From NCBI RefSeq assembly GCF_037042905.1, contig NC_087249.1, positions 11,466,001-11,530,000 on the forward strand: a stretch of 64,000 nt of DNA, in the 5' to 3' direction. The stretch is from Lytechinus pictus (lineage: Eukaryota; Echinodermata; Echinoidea; Temnopleuroida; Toxopneustidae). The notes beneath the pieces were generated by a model. The model was not told where the DNA came from and did not search any database. It saw only the letters and a list, made by a program, of their open reading frames with translations. How positions within the stretch are numbered: position 1 is the stretch's first letter; each line of letters begins with the position of its first letter. This document shows positions 47,290 through 59,922 of the stretch, piece by piece. Both the position numbers and the translations under genes were made by a program.

Positions 47290-50200
47290 AGGTTACCGCC
47301 CTATAGAAGTATACTTAGTGTTTTGTACATAAAAACCTTTGATTATTGCAGTTCCTCTGATTGTTTTATTTCACAAACAAGTTATTTGGATTGTGATTGC
47401 ATCTGATTGATTTCAAATAGAAGATTTCCATTTCTGCATATTGCATTAATGAGTCACTGAGCATGAATGGTTAAATCCAAGCAAAATATTAATTTTCCCA
47501 TATCCAAGATGATGATTAAATCATTGGGATGCCTTTATTTTGGTTTAGCTAGAGGTAAGGTTACCAGATTATTATTAGATACCAGTGGAACCTATTACAT
47601 GTAAAGCCAGAGGTGTCAAGGAATGATATGATCGTGTACTCTTATATTTGCTATTTTTCAGTTCTTTGAATACACGCTCGTATTTTCTGATGCTTAGAAG
47701 AAAAGTATACAATGCAAGGTATTATACCCATGAAAATGAGCATTTGATATACAGGTCAATTAAATGGACACCTTAAAATATTATGTGGCCATGCGTTTTG
47801 AGTGAGGCCCATTTCCATTACAACTCGAATTTTCCTCCAAAATCGCACTGTTTCATAAAATTGCATTTGTTTTCTTATGTATGACATCCTATACCCATAA
47901 AAGTATATATATACTTGAAAGGAAATTATCTGAGGAATTCAAAAATGCAATCAGAAAAGGCATACGGTAATGACATAAAAAGTTTTAGGTTAAAATATGT
48001 GGAAAACTGTGAAAAAAAAATACTTCCCAATAAATCTGAGAATCAGATAAACTCTACACCCTATAGGGAAATAACATGCATATTTCAACTCTTTAGAGTG
48101 AGACCTTTCCAGTGATATATAACTTGTTAGGGATAACTCTACCAAAATAATTGGGCACGATCATCTGTATCAATGTGTATCAATGCTTGATTTACCCCTA
48201 AAATATTATGTAGTCTTGCCTTTAGTTGCATAAATACACTTGCAAACACTAAGCAGTATATTATAATATATTTACTGTGGTTATTATGATATTATGAATA
48301 AAAAATGATTTCATTTGACTCAAATCGTGGGATTTGTCACCTCTTGGCTCAAAGACCAATGGACCACAGGTTGACAAACTGAGAGTCAAGTTTAACATAT
48401 AAATACAGAAAAAATGTGAATGCACAATGAAAAGTTCTTATTACTGCTTTAGCTTATTCAAACTTAGTGTGAACATAAACAACTAACATGTTATAAATAA
48501 ATCTATACGCCTGGTAAAAATACTTTATGTTATTCTATAGTGTTATATTTTAAATATATCCTCTTAACATTCTGCAGGACATGGTCTCTTGGTACTGGGT
48601 CAATTGAATGTCAATGCACAAAACACATTGTATGGGTACAATTGCCTCTGTTTAGTGTGATCTTGTACCAGTTTCATTCTCAAGTAGTTTGTTTGATAAT
48701 TTGGAATAATATTTTCTGAACACTTTTGTGCCAGCCAAATATGTTTAATATACTGTTTCACAGACACAGTGTGATGTATCATTAAGAAAAAAGGTAAATA
48801 GCATCAGATGAGGGCTTTATTGCTACAAACAAGTTTTCATTGATTAAAATTGCATTAAAAGGTGTGTTTGCTTTCTGTTATGTTGTTTGATAATTTGGAA
48901 TAATATTTTCTGAACACTTTTGTGCCAGCCAAATATGTTTAATATACTGTTTCACAGACACAGTGTGATGTATCATTAAGAAAAAAGGTAAATAGCATCA
49001 GATGAGGGCTTTATTGCTACAAACAAGTTTTCATTGATTAAAATTGCATTAAAAGGTGTGTTTGCTTTCTGTTATGTTACCGGAATAATCTGAAGATTCT
49101 GACACATCAAAGTTATCACTGTCAGTCTACGCTGTCAAAATTAAAACCATGAGGTCATAATTAACAATTGATTGATTTATCTCTGAAGTCTTTATTAGTT
49201 TGTGCTTTCTTTTTGAAATTTTTGCAGCTTCTAAATTTTATTGAAGGTGTAACCCACAACTATATTTTTCTCCTCATTTCCTATACATCAGTCACAATTT
49301 CAATTGTGTTAATTTCATGATTTACATCAATTAATTATAGTAATTAGCTTGATTACGTATCCTTTAAACTTAAAAGTTCAAATTTGACCCACTTATGATT
49401 GAAGAATAAGCCAGTGAGCTAATAATATATAGCTCTTACAATATTAAGATTCAACCTTAAAGGGTGCATGCCTGCTCCATGTCTCTGTAGAAATGTGAGT
49501 TCTAGTGAACTCCTATATGAAAGGCCATTAATTGTACTGTCTGATTTTTAAATAGTTATTAATAAAAGACCCATCTGCTAGATGTTAACAGATTCTGATT
49601 CAGTGCTTGTCCCTCTGACTGTGTGACCTCCCTATCGAACCCACTTGTCCTAACCAGTGATGACACGACATTTGCTTCTGTGACACTTGCTCTGGGCTTT
49701 TTTTAGTCTAAGATAAAGGGTTAGGGTTACAATAGGGTTTTATGTTGGGCATAGTGTTAAATCCAGGGTTGAAGTTAGTTATTTGGTTAGTGTGAGGAAT
49801 TTAAAGCGGAGCAATTGTCGCCAGAGTAAATGTCATGGAACCATCGTAATCGGCCCCATTTCCACACAAGCAGTACACATCTCCCCTCCCTCCCCCATAC
49901 ATTATAAATGTAAATATTCTGGGAACTTGTGATGCAAATGTCACATTTCGCATCTCTTGCAGGCATGTTTGTGTGTGTGTGTGTTTTTCATGTGTGTGTG
50001 CATATTTGTTCTTAAGCTAAGGCCCGTATCACAGTGGTTAACGATTGATCCCTAATTTCAAAGAAACAATTCTGATTGATTTGATTTAGCAATTAATCGC
50101 TAACATTTGTGTTACAGCGCCCAGGTCTAATAATGGAATAGGGATAATTAAAGTTGCCTTAAAGAGAAAGATAATCAGATGTCCAGTTTTTTTATCGCTT

Positions 50201-51049
50201 GTTTTAAGAAAAAAAATCCTATTGACTAAAAACTTTCTGTAGATTAACCATGTAACATGAAAACTTTCAAATCGTCATAAAGTCTACATCTCTTGTTTTA
50301 AAACATTTGTGAAATGATGGGCATTTCTGACTTTCAGTTGACAATTACGTCACTTTGGTGTGTAATTGAGATTGTTGTATGTTTGTGTGTTTAGGGGTCT
50401 TAGGGTATGTTTACACATGTGTTGATGCATACATGTTACTTCATGGCCGAATATTCCCGGGGGGATGGGGTATGTGTTTTTGATACATCCGCGTCCCTTA
50501 CCTCATAAAAGTCACCTAACGAGGATTTTAGCAAGGGATAATTTTACACCCTATTCAGAGCGGCAAACTCTAAATCACACATTTTCACACCCTTAAAGAG
50601 GATTTCTAATCTAGTAATTTTTGGGGTATTCATTTTTATGGCATTTACAGCTTCCCAAAAGCCGACCCCAAAAGAAAAAAAAAGAAAAAAAGGCCAAATA
50701 AAAATAATTGAGAAAAGGAACCTCTTTATATTCCTTAAAGTGTAAAAAATAACCAGGATAAAATAAAATCTTTGAAAAGATGAAAGTTTTGAAACAATTT
50801 TCTTTGACTAGGTCTGGAATCAAACAGAAATTTGGCAAGGGGCGATTTTCCCCACTCAGGCAAAATTTTCCCGCATTCCAATCTCCCTCGCTATTTTATA
50901 TCCTTTTCGTCAATGACACACCCCCTCCCCTCCCAGGGTGAATATTTAAATGAAATACTGCACACATTCATTAAAAATACAAAAAGAAACATACTATAGG
51001 GTAAATGTTTAATCCGGAGTATTAATCAAACAAAATGTACTTTAATGAA
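47290..51049. other. No gene recognised downstream of the recombinase gene
   Basis: Apart from the 194-nt duplication and a GT microsatellite, AT-rich sequence without coding signal. 50450-50620 has CACACC/TTACCTC phrases similar to the 58-kb foldback family. Confidence 0.5.
48691..49078. repeat. Exact 194-nt tandem duplication
   Basis: 48691-48884 is repeated base for base, as far as I can read, at 48885-49078 (start GTTTGATAATTTGGAATAAT, end GCTTTCTGTTATGTT). It holds no gene. It is either very recent or an assembly artefact. Confidence 0.9.
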
Positions 51050-52060
51050 CCCAACTAAAATTGTGTCCCATACTTCCATTCACAGTCGAAAATCTGGCAC
51101 ACACTTCCGTCCAAATGGTTTAACCATGGGGGCGCCCTTGTTCCCATTTTACATCCTTCAAAACTATCATCCAAACAAGGCATTTGGGGGAGAATTTGAT
51201 CGAAATTTGTCATTAATTTCATAATATAGATTCTAAAGATGGAATTCAAATCATTTTATGACGAATTTTGTTTAACATTTGTCCACAAACTTAATCTGAA
51301 AAGGTGGCCCACACTTCCCTACCCATAGTTTTCGTGTACTTCAGTAAGCAAAAACCACAAAAAACAAAAAAATATTGCGACAAATTTAGAGAGTTTCAGA
51401 AACAAGTAGCGCTGATTCTGGAAGATATTTGATATATCTACCCCTTCCAACTAAATTCTCAACCCTCTAATATTAATTTTCGTTTTCTGAATGGGTTGAA
51501 ATTTGTAAAATGTGGCCCACACTCCCTAAAATGTAATTTCAGGATTTTCCGTTTTTCTCATTAAAATTACGGTTTGGGTAGAAAAAAAGAATGTAGTATT
51601 CAAGAGTAATGTATAAATTATCTGTTGAGCATTTTTTGAATTTTTCAAATCGAACAGAAAATAAAAATTGAAATCCAATTTGTAAGGCTGAATTACCATT
51701 ATCCGTTATTCTCTCTTTTCAATACTATATGGGGCAGGTCTTGTTAACGTCTTTCATATATAAGGGGAAAGTTTCTCAAACTGACGAAAAGAGGAGTAGC
51801 GAATTGGAATTCCGTGGAAGAATTAAGAATTTCAGTATTTGAGGCGATAAAGCATCAAATTTTGTTCAAAAATATAAAATTTCAAAGTTATACTGTGCAA
51901 AACAAACGAGTAATTTGCAATACCCACACTTCCACCCCGTGTACAAAACAAATGGGCGGATATAACGCGCGAGAATGGGAAGTTTTTCATGAGATTGTTA
52001 TCATTTCTCAAAGTTAGCGTGTCCCATACTTCTTTTGCCAGAGAGGGAGAGAGAGAGAGT
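51050..52060. repeat. TGGCCCACACTTCC motif cluster, copy 2
   Basis: TGTCCCATACTTCC, GTGGCCCACACTTCCCT, GTGGCCCACACTCCCT, ATACCCACACTTCCACC and GTCCCATACTTCTT are spread over 1 kb, ending at a GA tract (52042-52060). Long spacers between motifs are AT-rich and unremarkable. Confidence 0.55.
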
Positions 52061-52498
52061 ACAATTATGATGTGCATAACTGATGTAATCTCACACTTCA
52101 ACAATAATTGTCACCTGAAGAAACATAGTGCCTGGATTATATTAATGACTTCTGATGTAATTTCACGCTTCAATTGTCAACTGAAGAAATTGAGTCAATA
52201 ATGACTTTTTAAAACTTTATGAAACGATTATCATGAAACCACATTTCATTCCTGTTGTGTCAAAGCTCATATTTATTTTAAGGAGCATATAGGGAGCATA
52301 TTGCATTTAATGACATCATGCTCTGATCAGTATCACCATCAATTTTAGAAAACCCATCATTAATGTTGTTTTCAGTGATGTTCATAGATCTATCATTAAT
52401 ATCATAACTTCTGTACCATCATCTATCAATTCAATATCATAAAAATGATCATCATTATTTACAACTGTACATGTACATCATTAACATGACCATCATCA

Positions 52499-52635
52499 TG
52501 ATTAATTGATCATCAACATTATCATCACAATCATCATCATCATCATCATCATCATCACCATCACCATCATCATCATCATCATCATCATTCCCTCCTCCTC
52601 TTCCTCCTTGTCCTCATCACCACCACCACCACCAC
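52499..52635. repeat. ATC/ACC trinucleotide microsatellite
   Basis: Long (ATC)n with embedded CCTCCTC and (CACCAC)n. Part of a wider ATCATC-rich zone from about 52300. Confidence 0.9.
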
Positions 52636-52995
52636 AACCATCAACATCGTTTTGACATTTCAGTAACAACCAGGTGATTCCCCTTCATCGTTACAAACCA
52701 ACCACAACCATTAAAATTCATTTGAATTTAAAACCAAAGCATCATCATCAATATGACTATTACTGCGCATCAGTAAATGGATGGAGAAAGGAGTATCATG
52801 GCAATCTCAAAGGATCTTGTTACTATGACAACAGTACACACAGACCACAAGAACCACCAACACCAATGCAGAGATGTGTCTGCTCCTGACAAATGAGCTT
52901 GATCTTTTTGTTTTTTGGTCATTTTCTACCAAGGCTTGTTGGTTTTTTACAGCAGCATTCAAGTGTATTTCATGCTTAGAATATATCAAAACATT

Positions 52996-53602
52996 AAAAG
53001 GACAAGTCCACCCCAACAAAAAGCTAATTTGAATAAAAAGAGAAAAATCCAATAAGCATAACACTGAAAATTTCTTCTACATGTAAATCGGATGTAAAGT
53101 TATGACATTTTAAAGTTTCAGTTAATTTCACAAAACAGTGATATGCACAACTCAGTGTCATGCAAATGAGTCAGGCGATGATGCCATCACTCACTTTTTC
53201 TTTTTTTTTAATTGTTTGAATTATACAATATTTCATTTTTTACTGATTTGGCAAAAAGGACCAACATGACTGAACCATATAGTATTAAACAACACCAATT
53301 CAACATGTTCAGGGATGAATTTATCGTTGTTTCACTTGACAATGAGGAGAAAATTAGAATATTTCATACTTCAAATAATAAAATAAACTGCAAAAGAAAT
53401 AGTGAGTGAATGACATCATCAGTCCCCTCATTTGCATACTGATCAGGATGTGCATGTGTTTTTTTAAACTAAGCGAAACTTTTAAAATGTCAGAAATTTC
53501 TTATTTTACATCCGATTTTGATGAAATTTTCAGTGTTATGCTTGTTGACTTTTCTCTTTTTATTCAACTCAACTTTTTGTTGGGGTGGACTTGTCCTTTA
53601 AG
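52996..53602. mobile_element. AAGGACAAGTCCACCCC repeat, full-length copy
   Basis: Inverted ends AAAGGACAAGTCCACCCCAA and TTGGGGTGGACTTGTCCTTT-like (one base off) bracket about 600 nt. The inner inverted blocks ATGCAAATGAG and CTCATTTGCAT are also present. Target duplication was not determined. Confidence 0.8.
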
Positions 53603-53751
53603 AGAAAAATTATTTTTGTAACGCTGTTTCTAAGACCCTGTTCTCATCTACTTTCTTGAACGGGTTTCCCTAATGAAGCACTTCGCACAACAAGTTTAGA
53701 AGATTGCGTTGCAAGTGTTCTCATCACAATCTCCAGAACTGGTTTCAAAGT

Positions 53752-54025
53752 TTAAGGATAAGTCCACCCCAACAAAAAGTTGATTTGAATAGAAATAGAA
53801 AATTCAAACAAGCATAACACTGAAAATTTCATCAAAATCGGATGTAAAATAAGAAAGTTATGATATTTTAAAGTTGAGCATAGAACTGTTTTGTGAAAAA
53901 AAGCAAAACTTTAAAATGTCATAATTTTCTTATTTTACATCCGATTTTGATGAAGTTTTCAGCGTTATTCATGTTTGATTTTTCTCTATTTATTTAAATC
54001 AATTGTTTTCTGGGGTGGACTTTAA
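53752..54025. mobile_element. AAGGACAAGTCCACCCC repeat, short internal-deletion copy
   Basis: TTTAAGGATAAGTCCACCCC on the left and TGGGGTGGACTTTAA on the right enclose only the arm sequences, including CATCAAAATCGGATGTAAAA and its inverse. The centre is lost. Confidence 0.75.
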
Positions 54026-54195
54026 CATCACGTAAAGCGATATTGATGCAAAAGTCACCTATTTTATGTGGGTTTTACGATTGTTTTAAAATGAATATGA
54101 AAAAGGACCCATCAGAATTTTGAAATTCATGCAACCGCACCAAAAAAGCTTGATATATGACCTGAAAATAGGAGGCACAAATAAACCCTTTAGTG

Positions 54196-54772
54196 TCCTT
54201 TCAATGTCAGGTCCACCCAACAAAAAATTTATTTGATAAAGTTGAGGAAAATCAAACAAGCATATTGCTGAAAATTTCATAATGTGAAATAAGAGAGTTA
54301 CTACATTTCTAATCTTTGCTTATTTTACAAAAGACTGTTCTGGACAACAAGGTGTTATGCAAATGAGAGAGTCGATGATGTCACACAATCACTGTCTCTT
54401 TTGCATTCTATTGTATGAGTTTAAATACAATATGCAGATTTATGCAAAAGGAAACTCGTAGAATCAAAATATTTCAAAACAATTGTAATTTCACATCTTT
54501 AAAGAGGATAATAATTTGTATCATAGTAAGGAAAACTGAAGATATTTTCATTTTTCATGTAAAAATACAAAAGAAATGGGTGACATCATCGGTACCCTCA
54601 CTCGCATGCTGACCAGGATGTGAATTTGAATTACTGTTTTGTGAAATAAAAAATGTCATAACTTTTGTGTATTTTATATCCAACTTAGATGAAAATTCAA
54701 CAATATACATAATGTACTTGTTTGAATCTCTCTTTTAACTCCACAAATTACAGTTGGGTTGACTTTCTGTTT
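54196..54772. mobile_element. AAGGACAAGTCCACCCC repeat, diverged copy
   Basis: Diverged ends (TCAGGTCCACCCAACAAAAA and GTTGGGTTGACTTTCTG) with the internal TATGCAAATGAGAGAGTCGA and GACATCATCGGTACCCTCAC blocks kept. It is adjacent to the two previous copies and older than them. Confidence 0.65.
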
Positions 54773-55014
54773 AATGAATACAATTCACCGGGGGGGGGGG
54801 GGGGGGATAATCGACGCAATGATATACTTTCCCTTGACGACCCTGCTCATATTTCCTTCCTGCAATCAGATAGTACCTGACTACATGTACATTATATATC
54901 ACAGCCCATGCCATCCATCCCATCAAGACAATACGCTGTCATTGACCTTGATATAGCATGTACCATTGATTGATTGGGCTGATAGCCTTTAAACTAGACC
55001 TGCATGAAGATTTG

Positions 55015-55435
55015 TAGGTAAATTGCCAATTCGTCTACTGCAAACTCGTCCACTCACCACATGATCTACCTTCATTTAGTCTCAATGCCATTCCATCCAT
55101 CGACATTTCGTCTAACAACCATTGGGTCTAATAACCATTTGGTCCAATCATCACTTCGTCTCATCACCAGTTAGTCTATGACCATAACCAGTTGGTCTAA
55201 TATCCGATTTATTTTCATTCATTTTGCCCAATTTACACTTGGTCTAATTGGACCAAATGGTATATGGACTAACTGGCTATTCGACCAACTGGTATTAGAC
55301 AAAATGGTGAGTAGATAAAATGGCAATAAGACCATGTGGATATTGGACGAACTGATGGAAGACCAAATGATAGTAGACGAGATGACAATTGGATGAATTA
55401 GCGTTAGACCAAATGAAAATAAACCGATTTGTTTT
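55015..55435. repeat. TTGGTCTA-type palindromic degenerate array, copy 2
   Basis: It has the same organisation as the 8.5-kb copy but in the opposite orientation. Its first units (TTGCCAATTCGTCTA) match the reverse complement of the last units there. The two copies are strongly diverged in unit order. Confidence 0.7.
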
Positions 55436-56156
55436 ATACATACCCATTCACTCCAATACTACAGGTACTTGTGTATCAGGGAATTCAAGTGCCATGAATT
55501 TGTAACAAATCTGTGTTTTTAGTACTATACAGGGTTTATGTTTCAATTTTTCATTTTAGCGTGTTCTACAGTGAAATACATGTATGTTACCACCAAAAGG
55601 AAACACAAAAATTGGTCTTTATGAGTAGACCGTGGTTTTTATGGACAGATCTTGCAATGGGGATTTTTATTCAATAATCTTTAAGAAAAATCAAAGCAGT
55701 CTTTATAGACAGGTGATACTTCAATATATGTGGTCACTATTGCAGGTTTGTCTTTCAGGAGAGCGTAGAGAGAGTCACTTGGAATCCAAATATAAATCTT
55801 GTATAATTTGCCCAGAGCTCCGGGGAGGGGGGCACTCAACATTATCTTAAATAACCTCAGATAGCATTATTAATTCCTTTTACTTCCATATTCATGTACT
55901 TCAATTTTATATACAACCCACCCCCACCCCCACCCCCCCCCCTAAACAGAGAAAACAATAAAAACATGCCCTAGTTTTCAAATTGAAATACACTTTTGTA
56001 ATTTCATTTCATTTTTTTACTATTGATATGATCCATACATATACAAAAATACAAATATTTCACTATATAACAAATTTTAGTTTATGAACATTTCATTTCA
56101 TCCTCAATAATCTTTAATGGATTTTCCTCAAACCTTCAACAACACTTTTGATCATT

Positions 56157-56513
56157 TTAGTCCGATCGGCCCTCTTCGCGATTAATCTCAATATTCAAGG
56201 AACCCCGCCTCCACCATCACAAGAAGAGCGATTCCTGCTCGAGCGAGGCATTGATGCATTGGTCTGACGCCGTGACTAAATAATCCCGAGTGCGTCTGCA
56301 CCTGCGAATTAGCAAGATAATTCGTAAAATAGCGCGCTATTTTGCAAATAATCCCAAGTTGACTTGGGATTGCAATCCCGAGATAAATCCTAAGAACTAA
56401 CGCGATAATTGCGCCTCCATTACAAATAATCTCGAGATTGTTCAGATCGGGATAATTTGCCAGATCAGAAATACCGCGCTAATTTGAAAACTCAGGATGG
56501 TGCAGATGGCCCT
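56157..56513. mobile_element. GGCCGTCTGCACCAGCC-type MITE, copy 1
   Basis: It shares CGATCGGCCCTCTTCGC, AGTGCGTCTGCACCTGCGAA and GATAATTTGCCAGATCAG blocks with copies at 57133 and 58873. The left terminal part is missing; the right end is GGTGCAGATGGCCCT. Confidence 0.75.
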
Positions 56514-56576
56514 AGTTAGATCTTACAATGTAGTTATTTTACATTCAGGTAATTACATCTTGTGTGCGAACAAAGG

Positions 56577-56640
56577 TGTTGTGGCTCAGTGGATAGTTTC
56601 CTGACTTAAACCACAAGGTCCAGGTTGGGAAAAAAATTGA
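56577..56640 (+). mobile_element. Degenerate tRNA-like SINE head
   Basis: Box A TGGCTCAGTGG (56582-56592) is intact and followed by a tRNA-like spacing, but box B is degraded (GGTCCAGGTTGGG) and an A-run follows. It is probably an old relative of the 22.56-kb SINE. Confidence 0.45.
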
Positions 56641-56730
56641 TTTTAAACTTTTGGGGGCTACTTTCCACAACTTACTACTTGAATCTGCAACATTGGATAA
56701 GCTTTAACGCTGCAACAAATGGGAATTTTT

Positions 56731-56899
56731 CAGGGGCCCGTTGCAGAAAGTGTTGCAATCAATCGCAACTCTAAAAATCATGCGCAACTCTAAAAATCAT
56801 GCACAACTTGATTTTCAACCAATCAACAGCGCACATTTGGGACTTGCGATTGATTTTTGACTTGCGCTTAAATGCAACTCTTTCTGCAACGGACCCCTG
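56731..56899. mobile_element. Foldback MITE, CAGGGGCCCGTTGCAGAAAG ends
   Basis: Left CAGGGGCCCGTTGCAGAAAG and right CTTTCTGCAACGGACCCCTG-like (one base off) ends are inverted, 169 nt in all. The interior holds a short direct repeat of CAACTCTAAAAATCATGC. The ends resemble Harbinger-type MITEs. Confidence 0.8.
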
Positions 56900-56929
56900 A
56901 GCTCCTTTTTTTAGTTTCCTGGGGGTTGT

Positions 56930-57132
56930 TTCACAAAGATTTAAACATGACTTAAGTCGCACTTAAGTGCCGACAAGTACATGATATGCAATGCGTGATA
57001 TAATTGATAGATACGCAATAGTGCGTACGTCCTCGTGACACGATCTGACCAATGTGGTCAAGCCTTTCGTACCATACGCAACTCGGTACTTACATGTAAG
57101 TGCGACTCAATTCATACTTAAGTCATACTCAA
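56930..57132. mobile_element. Foldback MITE (TGACTTAAGTCGCACTTAAG), right end cut
   Basis: The left GGGGGTTGTTTCACAAAGAT and ATGACTTAAGTCGCACTTAA pair with AAGTGCGACTCAATTC and TACTTAAGTCATACTC on the right, but the right terminus is missing where the next MITE begins. Confidence 0.6.
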
Positions 57133-57430
57133 AGCAAGAAGAACGATTCATGCTTGAGTGAGGCATCGCTGCATTATGGCATGACGCCATGAATAAATAA
57201 TCCAGAGTGCGTCTGCACCTGTGAATAAGTAGGATAATTTGTAAAATAGCGCGCTATTTTGCAAATAATTCCAAGTTGACTTGGGAATGCAATCCCGAGA
57301 TAAATCCTAAGAACTAACGCAATAATTGCGTGTCCATTATAAATAATCTTGAGATTGGTCAGATTGGGATACTTTGCCGGATCAGAAACAGTGCGCTAAT
57401 TTGAATACTCAGGCTGGTGTAGGCGGCCCT
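57133..57430. mobile_element. GGCCGTCTGCACCAGCC-type MITE, copy 2
   Basis: It matches copy 1 over GTAAAATAGCGCGCTATTTT and the rest of the right half, ending GGTGTAGGCGGCCCT. The left part is truncated at the junction with the preceding MITE. Confidence 0.7.
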
Positions 57431-57432
57431 AT

Positions 57433-57622
57433 GGTGAGTGAGGGACATCATCGACTTTTTCAATTGCTAGTCACTGAATTGTGCATAGAACTGTTTTGTG
57501 AAAAATAAGAGAAACTTTAATGTCATAACTTTCTTATTTTGTCGAAATTTTCTGTGTTATGCTTGTTCGATTTTTCTCTGATTCAGGTCAACATTTTTCT
57601 GGGGTGGACTTGGCCTTCAACT
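57433..57622. mobile_element. AAGGACAAGTCCACCCC repeat, right-end fragment
   Basis: Only the right arm remains, from GTGAGTGAGGGACATCATCG to TGGGGTGGACTTGGCC. It abuts the MITE ending at 57430. Confidence 0.65.
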
Positions 57623-58169
57623 AGGCAATAAGAGTATTAAAATATCTTTGGAGGGGAAAATGAATGTGAAAAGATAATCTAAATTGATTTGATAGACGAT
57701 AATTGCGCTATTAATCCTCTGATGCCTGTAAAACATTGAAACTAGACCAACCATGTTTCAATATTTATTCAGATCTGATTGCTGATAATAGCAAAAGAAT
57801 ATTTGAGATAACAAGTCATGTTTGTCATAATGGGTTTGTCCTACACATGAACATGCATATCAACAATAATTTTTTTTAGATCAGTGCTGGCTTAACACAG
57901 GGATGAGGAAGTTTTACTCAAGTCTCTGTTGTTGTTTCAGTTTAGCTATACACCACAACAAATAAAATTTGACATCACCTTTTTAATTTGTACATGACCT
58001 GTATTGTGCATAGACACAAAGTCATGTATGTCACTGTTTGGCAAAAGTTTGGCAAAATTATGCAAAATTTTAAAATGTAAACTCCCCTTACATCCAATTG
58101 TGATGAAAATTTCATTGTTATGCTTGTTTGATTTTTCCATATGGTCACAAAATTTGCCAAATCTTCCCA

Positions 58170-58736
58170 GGGGGACCACGAGTGACGAGTGGATACCATG
58201 CGCGACCATGGGGTCTCGAAAAGCACCCTAAACAAGTATTTTCCATATTCTGAGAATGCACCCCTTAACAAGTATTGGCGTGTGAAACCCTACCCTTAAC
58301 AAGTACTGGAAACAAAGTGATACCCTTGGCAAGTATTCCCTGAATTGAACCCCTAAACAGGTACAGCGCGATATTTAAATTGTTATGTCACGGACCCGAT
58401 CACGGACGTCGGTCGTCGGTTTTACCTTATTACCTACATCATTGGGTTTAGTACGGCCCCACCTCCCACACCTCGCGCAAATCGGACTCTAAACACGTAG
58501 AGTTGACTGCTGGGGCAAAAATTACATCCTAATAAAACATTTTAGTCTTTTTTATACCTTCGCAAATTTGACCCTAAACATGTAGCTTTCCCAGCAAATT
58601 GGTACCCTTTTTTGACACCCCTAATACGTTACGTACGTAACATGCCCTATCTTGAAAAAGACATCCTTTTTACGTGTTTTTTGGTCGCATATGGTATCCA
58701 CTCGTCAATGTAAGTGCCCCCCCCCCCCGGGCAAAT
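58170..58736. mobile_element. Foldback with ACGAGTGGATACCAT ends and CCCTTAACAAGTA array
   Basis: GACGAGTGGATACCATGCGC and TGGTATCCACTCGTCAATG are inverted near the ends. The left interior has about five degenerate units of CCCTTAACAAGTATT spaced 28-35 nt. It ends in a C-run. Confidence 0.7.
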
Positions 58737-58872
58737 CTTTAAGACAGGATTTAGGTATTGACTGGTGCTAAAGAAAGTTTCCTACAATGCCCCCCCCCTC
58801 CCCAATAACCCTTTGATATTGATAACCTTATCATGCTCCTATCCAAGGCTGTTAGTAACAATCAACTTTCTT

Positions 58873-59244
58873 AAGGCGGTGCTGCACCAGCCTGAGTTTG
58901 CTCAATCTCAAGATTTTAGCCCGATCGGCCCTCTTCGCAATTACTTTCAAGATTCAAGAAACCCTATCCTCTCCAGTGCAAGAAGAGCAATCCGTGCTCG
59001 AGCTAGGCATGGGTGTATTATGGTCTGATGTCGTGAATTAATAATCCCAAGTGCGTCTGCACCTGCGAAATAGCGGGATAATTTGAGCGCCCTATTTTGC
59101 AAATAATCCAGACTTAGGATTTCAATCTCGAGATTAATCCACGTCTCCATTATAAATAATCTCGAGATTTTTCAGATCGGATAATTTGCCGGATCAGAAA
59201 TAGCGCAATTATTTGAAAACTTGGGCTGGTGCAGACGGCCCTTT
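58873..59244. mobile_element. GGCCGTCTGCACCAGCC-type MITE, complete copy
   Basis: Both ends are present: AAGGCGGTGCTGCACCAGCC on the left and GGCTGGTGCAGACGGCCCTT on the right. The internal AATCTCGAGATT-like stems fold. This copy defines the family borders for the two truncated ones. Confidence 0.8.
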
Positions 59245-59922
59245 TGGCTAGAATTTCAAAACAAGAATCACAAATCAAAACACACACACAAAATACAATT
59301 CTTTCAGGAGAGTGATTTATTAACCATACTGTTTCCCACTCATCACAGATTTGTGAGCTTTATACTTTAATAGGCCTTCATGGGTTAACATTGAAGAATT
59401 CACGTCCAAAACTAGAGTAGAATATTAAAATCATTTGCATTCAATCAACCCTTTTATATGTCTTTGGTTCAGCAGAATCAAATTTTCAGCATTTCATGTT
59501 TGTATACTAGTAATTTGAAGGAAAAAAAATCCTTTTTCATGATCATTCAAATTCATTGAATGCAACTTTGGTTTGACTTTGGACTGTCAAGGATTTCTGT
59601 TTGTACTATGTATGTATAAACTGCTTGGTACTTTTGACATTTCTGACAAAAAAAATCAATGGGAAAATTTTGTCTATTTGACACAGTCCAAAGGAACAGC
59701 TAAAAAGAGTACATTAGCTCAAGCACTAATCACATAATCCACACTACATCCTATCTGGTATCTAATGACTATTTCATTTCACAGTAAGGGGTGTGAAGTG
59801 ATGCATATTGATGATAATGACATAGACCCCACTGCTACTGCATTCATGAATGATTTATTGCGATGAGCATGAATACAACTGGAGCTTTAAATGCGAATGG
59901 CTATTTAACTAGAAAGACTATT

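Noticed and set aside
52650..52889. Stand-alone 71-residue plus-strand gene
   Set aside because: Follows an ATC microsatellite, weak acceptor, no family resemblance; kept only as part of a low-interest two-exon hypothesis.
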